The position numbers and the translations under genes are program-made. Below, in pieces: positions 60,001-64,000 of a stretch of DNA of 64,000 bases; position 1 is the first letter of the stretch, and each line of letters begins with the position of its first letter. The notes beneath the pieces were generated by a model that saw nothing but the letters and a program-made list of their open reading frames with translations, had not been told where the DNA came from and searched no databases. The DNA lies in the NCBI GenBank assembly GCA_942159475.1, contig OW804096.1:44515744-44579743 (forward strand), given 5' to 3'. The stretch is from Sthenelais limicola (Eukaryota > Annelida > Polychaeta > Phyllodocida > Sigalionidae).

Positions 60001-60030
60001 CGCACCAACTGCGGCGGACATCATACTTTT
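60001..60030 (-). repeat. Dispersed repeat copy 2
   Basis: On the minus strand AAAAGTATGATGTCCGCCGC then AGTTGGTGCG matches 48611-48640 with three differences. The following GC-richer segment (down to about 59890 on the plus strand) has words such as GCTGCGATCTAGCCG and is probably the element's body. Confidence 0.65.
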
Positions 60031-60655
60031 TTTTATAGGTCATCGTACATATTTATAAATGTAGCTTAAAATACAATTTTTATTTTGCTTAGTAAGGTTG
60101 CAAACATAAAATCAGTATTTTCACTAATTTGACAAATTTTTACACATTTTCTCCAACACATCTGTTGCAATTGCAAGTATGATCCAGTCATATAATAAAA
60201 TATTTGCAATCTTCATATTAAGACATAACTATTATGAAACATTGCAGTACCTATTTAATTGTCTTGACTTCCAATCTAAGACTCCTTTATTCTGTAATAC
60301 AAAGGAAGAACCGCGCAACGGAAGAACCGAAGATATGTACAATCTTTCTTGTCAATCAATAATCGTCCGTGATATGAATTAAAACTTAACAATATTATGA
60401 ATATAATTCTTGGTCGATCTGAGAAATTACATTGGTTTCCATGCGAGTTCCCGTTGTATAACTGGATGTAAGTTAATATATATGTACAAAGTATATCACG
60501 GAATCTATAGATTTCCATCACGATCAATGTTAATCCATAGGTAATACATGTCAATAGACGTTCATATTTGGACAATTGTTTCTGGGTAACTCTCCTAACA
60601 AGCTACTTTTACTTTAACATATATGTGTTAAATAAATATCTATATTCTGTTCCAG

Positions 60656-60774
60656 GCAATAATCAAAGCTACCTGTTGCTGTTTAATGAGGCTTGGATTT
60701 ATGCGTATGTGGTTCTGTATATAGGCTCACGTGCAACAACTCTGACATCGATGTCATTCAGCAATCATAACTAA
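60656..60774 (+). CDS. Possible terminal exon, product unknown
   Basis: A good acceptor (atatctatattctgttccag) is followed by two bases and 38 codons to a TAA at 60772-60774. The start is phase 1. The peptide includes NNQSYLLLFNEAWIYAYVVL, a hydrophobic stretch that could be a membrane segment. It is phase-compatible with the signal-peptide exon at 51454, but no family is recognised. Confidence 0.15.
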
Positions 60775-60916
60775 AGGGCTATCAATCAAACCAGATCTTT
60801 TCCCTACCCTTCATGGTACCCTATAACCGGGGCAATAGGTACCCTGGTAATGTGATGTGCGCGTTGAATACCTCCATTCTAAATGGCTATTAGTAATTTG
60901 GGTCCCCTTTTGCAAG

Positions 60917-60982
60917 GATGAACTGAAATGCGCCCCGAGTAATGAATTTCAGAGGTGGTTGCCATCAGGTTGCAGGATAATG
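60917..60982 (+). CDS. Possible internal exon, product unknown
   Basis: An acceptor (gtccccttttgcaag) and a strong donor (ATG|GTAAGT) bracket 66 bases. They are open only in phase 0 and encode DELKCAPSNEFQRWLPSGCR and then IM. The C-x3-N-E-F...G-C-R-I pattern is faintly like a trypsin-inhibitor-like cysteine-rich domain, with a Trp where a Cys is expected. The resemblance is too weak for an assignment. Confidence 0.17.
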
Positions 60983-61860
60983 GTAAGTGATTTAATTCAG
61001 ATTTTCTCTAGTGAGTAATTCTTCAAGTGTTTCATGAATGTGTAATGTTTAGGCTCAGGGGCAGTTCAGGGCAATCCCTTTTGAAAATGTTCTAGGAATT
61101 TTAGTTCCTATGTGGGTAAGTAACATTTGAATGTTTTCGATCTTTTAGATTACTGCCGACTCTTTTTATTGATCATTCATTTAAATCACAAAGCCTCGAG
61201 AATTGCTTAAAAAAAATTATAAAAACTTATATTTATGAAGTGACAATTATTCGGATGACAAGATTTTCCATGTTTTTTTTTGTCTTGATTTTACTCTTCC
61301 AATTGCATTCTGACATGGACGTCATGGCTGTTTAGCTTTGTACAAACATTCTTGTTAGCTTTCTGAAGACATCAAACAATCTAATATTCGGAGAAACATG
61401 TTCTGTGAGCATGAACCAAGATTATTTGCCACTTAATAACATCATTTGTTGGTGAATTACTATTATATCGTCATGCAAAGCGTAGTTATGTTATTTAAAT
61501 ATTTTTACGATCAAATATGCGTGGGACGGGTCAGAAAAAAGGAGAATATTATTCATGTTCGCACACCGTTTTAATTGAGTCGAGGGGGAGAGATTCCCCC
61601 GCATGTTACGTTACCAGACATGTCAAAACCTTATATCAGGCAGATGGGAAAAGCCACCTCCCCAAGAAAAGGAATTGCTAGTACATAGGAAAGAACAGTT
61701 ATTTGTATGGGATTTTCTTGTTTATATTTGCACTGTGAATGTTAGATACGGTTTGGTATTATTGCCTAGACAAAGGGTATATCCAGTTGTTATGCTTGCC
61801 CCCTAATTGGATTGGATCCCTGGCAACAACTTATCTCCTGTATTTTCATGTAAGTGTTGA

Positions 61861-62053
61861 CCTCAGGGCTGGGGAGAGGACAGCAAATAGCTTCACAGTC
61901 ACGTACAGCCATGTCAAGGCACCGGTGTTTCTGTATGCTTTCAGAGTATCATCAAATATTTGCCGAGGGAAGAGTTTTGTCGGGCAATTTGTATTCAGTT
62001 TTACGGCGTCAGATGCAACTTGTGCTAAAAATGTGCCCTTGCCAAGCTCTTAA
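61861..62053 (+). CDS. Possible exon, product unknown
   Basis: After an AG at 61865-61866 (tgttgacctcag) a frame runs to a TAA at 62051-62053. It includes TANSFTVTYSHVKAPVFLYA and QFVFSFTASDATCAKNVPL, a beta-strand-like composition. A second frame is open over the same bases. No domain can be named. Confidence 0.12.
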
Positions 62054-62873
62054 AATGGGGAGGAAAGGTATAGGGTCCCTGGGACTCCATCATCTCCCAC
62101 CAACCAACAGTATGTATTTAATGAAATGATCAATTTCGTAATAATTCAACATTCACAAGTTGTGCTAATATTATTCACTCTTCTTTTTCGGTATGATGTT
62201 TTTCTTTCATAATATAACATATAATTTGCTTTCATTTGACCTTGGGATTAATCACAGGCAATATGTAGCTGACCCCTTGATCAAATAGACATTCAATCCA
62301 CGTACTTCACCCACTGCAAATATCGACGAATTATTACATAAACGTATAATTATGTGTATAGACATGGTGATTTGTAAAGACAACAAAGGAAAACTAGCCT
62401 TTACTTGTCGCTTTAATTCAATATACATAAGTACCCACTTTATTACCATATGTCTCCTCCATACAAGCAAATTTTTCTACATTAGTTTCTCATTTATAAT
62501 CCCTAAAATCTATTAAATGCCTTTTATCTCCCTTCTTAAGACCCCGAAGTCTTCATTATTCATTATACTCTCCAGAATGCCTTTTCTCTAGTAAAAAGGA
62601 TAAGGAACAGAACGTTTGAATACATTAACCTGTTTAACGTTCATGCTCAATTGAGTTCCTAAAAGGAATACGGTCGATTCTCAAGATGCGGCAAGCACTC
62701 ACGACTAAAAAATAATATTCATCACGTAGGTTTGATACCAAGATACTCAATGCTTCAACTCAGATACGTCTCAGATTTTAGAAGGCATTCTCATCAGCCA
62801 CTAAATTCCTAGCATGGGCGCATGGTACGTAGCTCTTACCAATTGACTGCTGTTTTGAAATAGTAAAATCAAC

Positions 62874-63173
62874 ATGAGCATACATGAAATTCAATTCCCC
62901 TGGGCCATTGCATCCCCATTCATACAAGATTCAAAGTCTAGTTTTAAAAGTGCTCCATCATCTGTGGGCAACGGGAAATATAAAGAGGACTTTCACAAGC
63001 AAGACTTCTACACTGCCTTAAAAGATGTGTTGGGAGAGATTGCGCTGTGGGAGGGCCTTGAAACCACAAGCGCTTCACAACTAGCTCCCTCTCCCATAGA
63101 AATCGTCATGTCAAATAAGGGCATAGAATCTGCGTACAATATAGTACTTATACATGGAGGCACATTCACATGA
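62874..63173 (+). CDS. Open frame of 99 codons, product unknown
   Basis: The frame from ATG 62874 to a TGA at 63171-63173 has balanced, charged composition (for example GKYKEDFHKQDFYTALKDVL, then GEIALWEGLE). It looks more like soluble protein than the other frames here. There is no recognised domain and no clear splice site. It may be an exon, a decayed gene fragment or chance. Confidence 0.2.
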   Translation: MSIHEIQFPWAIASPFIQDSKSSFKSAPSSVGNGKYKEDFHKQDFYTALKDVLGEIALWEGLETTSASQLAPSPIEIVMSNKGIESAYNIVLIHGGTFT

Positions 63174-63433
63174 TGAGAGACTCGAGGGAAATGCAGAATG
63201 GTTTGAGTGAAAGACGGAGGATGGGGAGCCTTTCAATGAAAAGAGAAGGTATTCACTTCCATCCCTCCATCAGGTTTCGTGCATGAGTGACTGTGTCAAA
63301 CGTCCACAAACACTATAGAGTTTCTCAATAGTCCCTCTGTCTACCCAGATTGATGCTTTCCTGATCAACAAGTGATGGAGTACCTAATGTTATACATAAA
63401 GCTGAAAGCAGGGTGTTTCCTTATTTGAACCAT

Positions 63434-63556
63434 ATTTTGCAGTCCAATGTTTATAATCGTAAAATAATATCCCAATAATCATCCCATAGTTATTAAATTT
63501 TGCAGCCCACTATATAATTGTGAAATAATATCCCAATATTCATTCCATAGTTATTA
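63434..63556 (+). repeat. 63-bp tandem duplication
   Basis: Two adjacent diverged copies start ATTTTGCAG at 63434 and 63497. They share AAATAATATCCCAATA and CCATAGTTATTAA. Confidence 0.85.
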
Positions 63557-64000
63557 AGTATTGCCAAATGTTTGATTCCAACTGCCAGCACTCATTAGAT
63601 GCTCGGTAAACGCTGCCGACCTGCTGGCATATGGTATATTTTATGCATGGGTCTGGCAAAACTGGCAACACTTAAAAGTGTAGTTTCCCATAGCAGTTAT
63701 CAGCAATCAGAGGTTACTCATTATATGTACTTCCTAGCATAGATAAACACACGCTATGTTAATGATATGTAGTGATATGAATACGGGTTTAGCGTAGGAA
63801 TACAATATGATATCTATCTAACTGAACAAGAATCTCTTGATTCATTCATGTGTGTTTGGAGTAGTTTTCCACCCATCGTTTATACAATAGTTGTAGTAAC
63901 TTTTATCTGAGCTAAAGGCTCAATTGGTCTACACCACTCCCCAATCATTTTGCTAATGATAAGCTGTAGAAAACATATTATATGATGAAAAGGATATCTA

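Noticed and set aside
60917..60982. Trypsin-inhibitor-like domain assignment
   Set aside because: Only two cysteines are present and one expected cysteine is a tryptophan. The match is too short to name.
1..64000. CRISPR arrays, bacterial operons, rRNA genes, functional tRNA genes
   Set aside because: I looked for regularly spaced direct repeats, ribosome-binding-site-led gene runs and rRNA or complete cloverleaf sequences and found none.

Overview
The window is nuclear DNA of an animal, most likely a marine invertebrate. It is AT-rich and has no operons, Shine-Dalgarno-led genes or rRNA. It is crowded with microsatellites and long C/G runs, and it carries non-LTR retrotransposons, non-autonomous DNA transposons with terminal inverted repeats, and tRNA-like SINE fragments. 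I cannot name the species or phylum. No complete host gene can be supported. The window is either a gene desert or lies largely within introns; the host-gene evidence is a handful of short exon-like segments at low confidence.

The one long intact reading frame is the reverse transcriptase of a 5'-truncated CR1/Jockey-type LINE (45175-47232, +). It is followed by a 3' UTR of about 700 bases, an AATAAA and an (ATCA)n tail. That UTR holds three copies of a structured hairpin module: loops of equal length with a conserved core sit on stems of different sequence. This is the most interesting signal in the window.

Region by region. 1-11983 is mostly featureless; it has a CCAAT-box cluster (5791-6055), a discoidin-like exon candidate (7382-7670) and a possible exon at 9115-9181. 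11984-13455 is a DNA transposon with 36-bp perfect terminal inverted repeats, TA flanks and five internal copies of a CG-rich motif. 14597-18101 holds an inverted pair of 110-bp repeats and a four-copy satellite with a unit of about 168 bp. 19225-19400 is a tRNA-like SINE. 28320-29971 is a composite element flanked by 11-bp direct repeats, with inverted arrays of a C-rich minisatellite. 33357-35830 is a decayed LINE with a fold-back at its 5' junction. That LINE is split by a 1.6-kb inverted-repeat element, which itself contains a smaller inverted-repeat element and a tRNA-like dimer. 36600-38470 has exon candidates and small inverted-repeat elements. 41209-41403 is a MITE with TTA target duplication. 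45160-47936 is the LINE. 48600-64000 holds a dispersed repeat family (three copies), a possible signal-peptide first exon behind a TATA box (51390-51490), several weak exon candidates and short tandem repeats.

The supported genes do not form a pathway. The picture is successive mobile-element insertion into non-coding DNA. Sequence decay fits loss of methylated CpG: all four stops in the old LINE are TGA.
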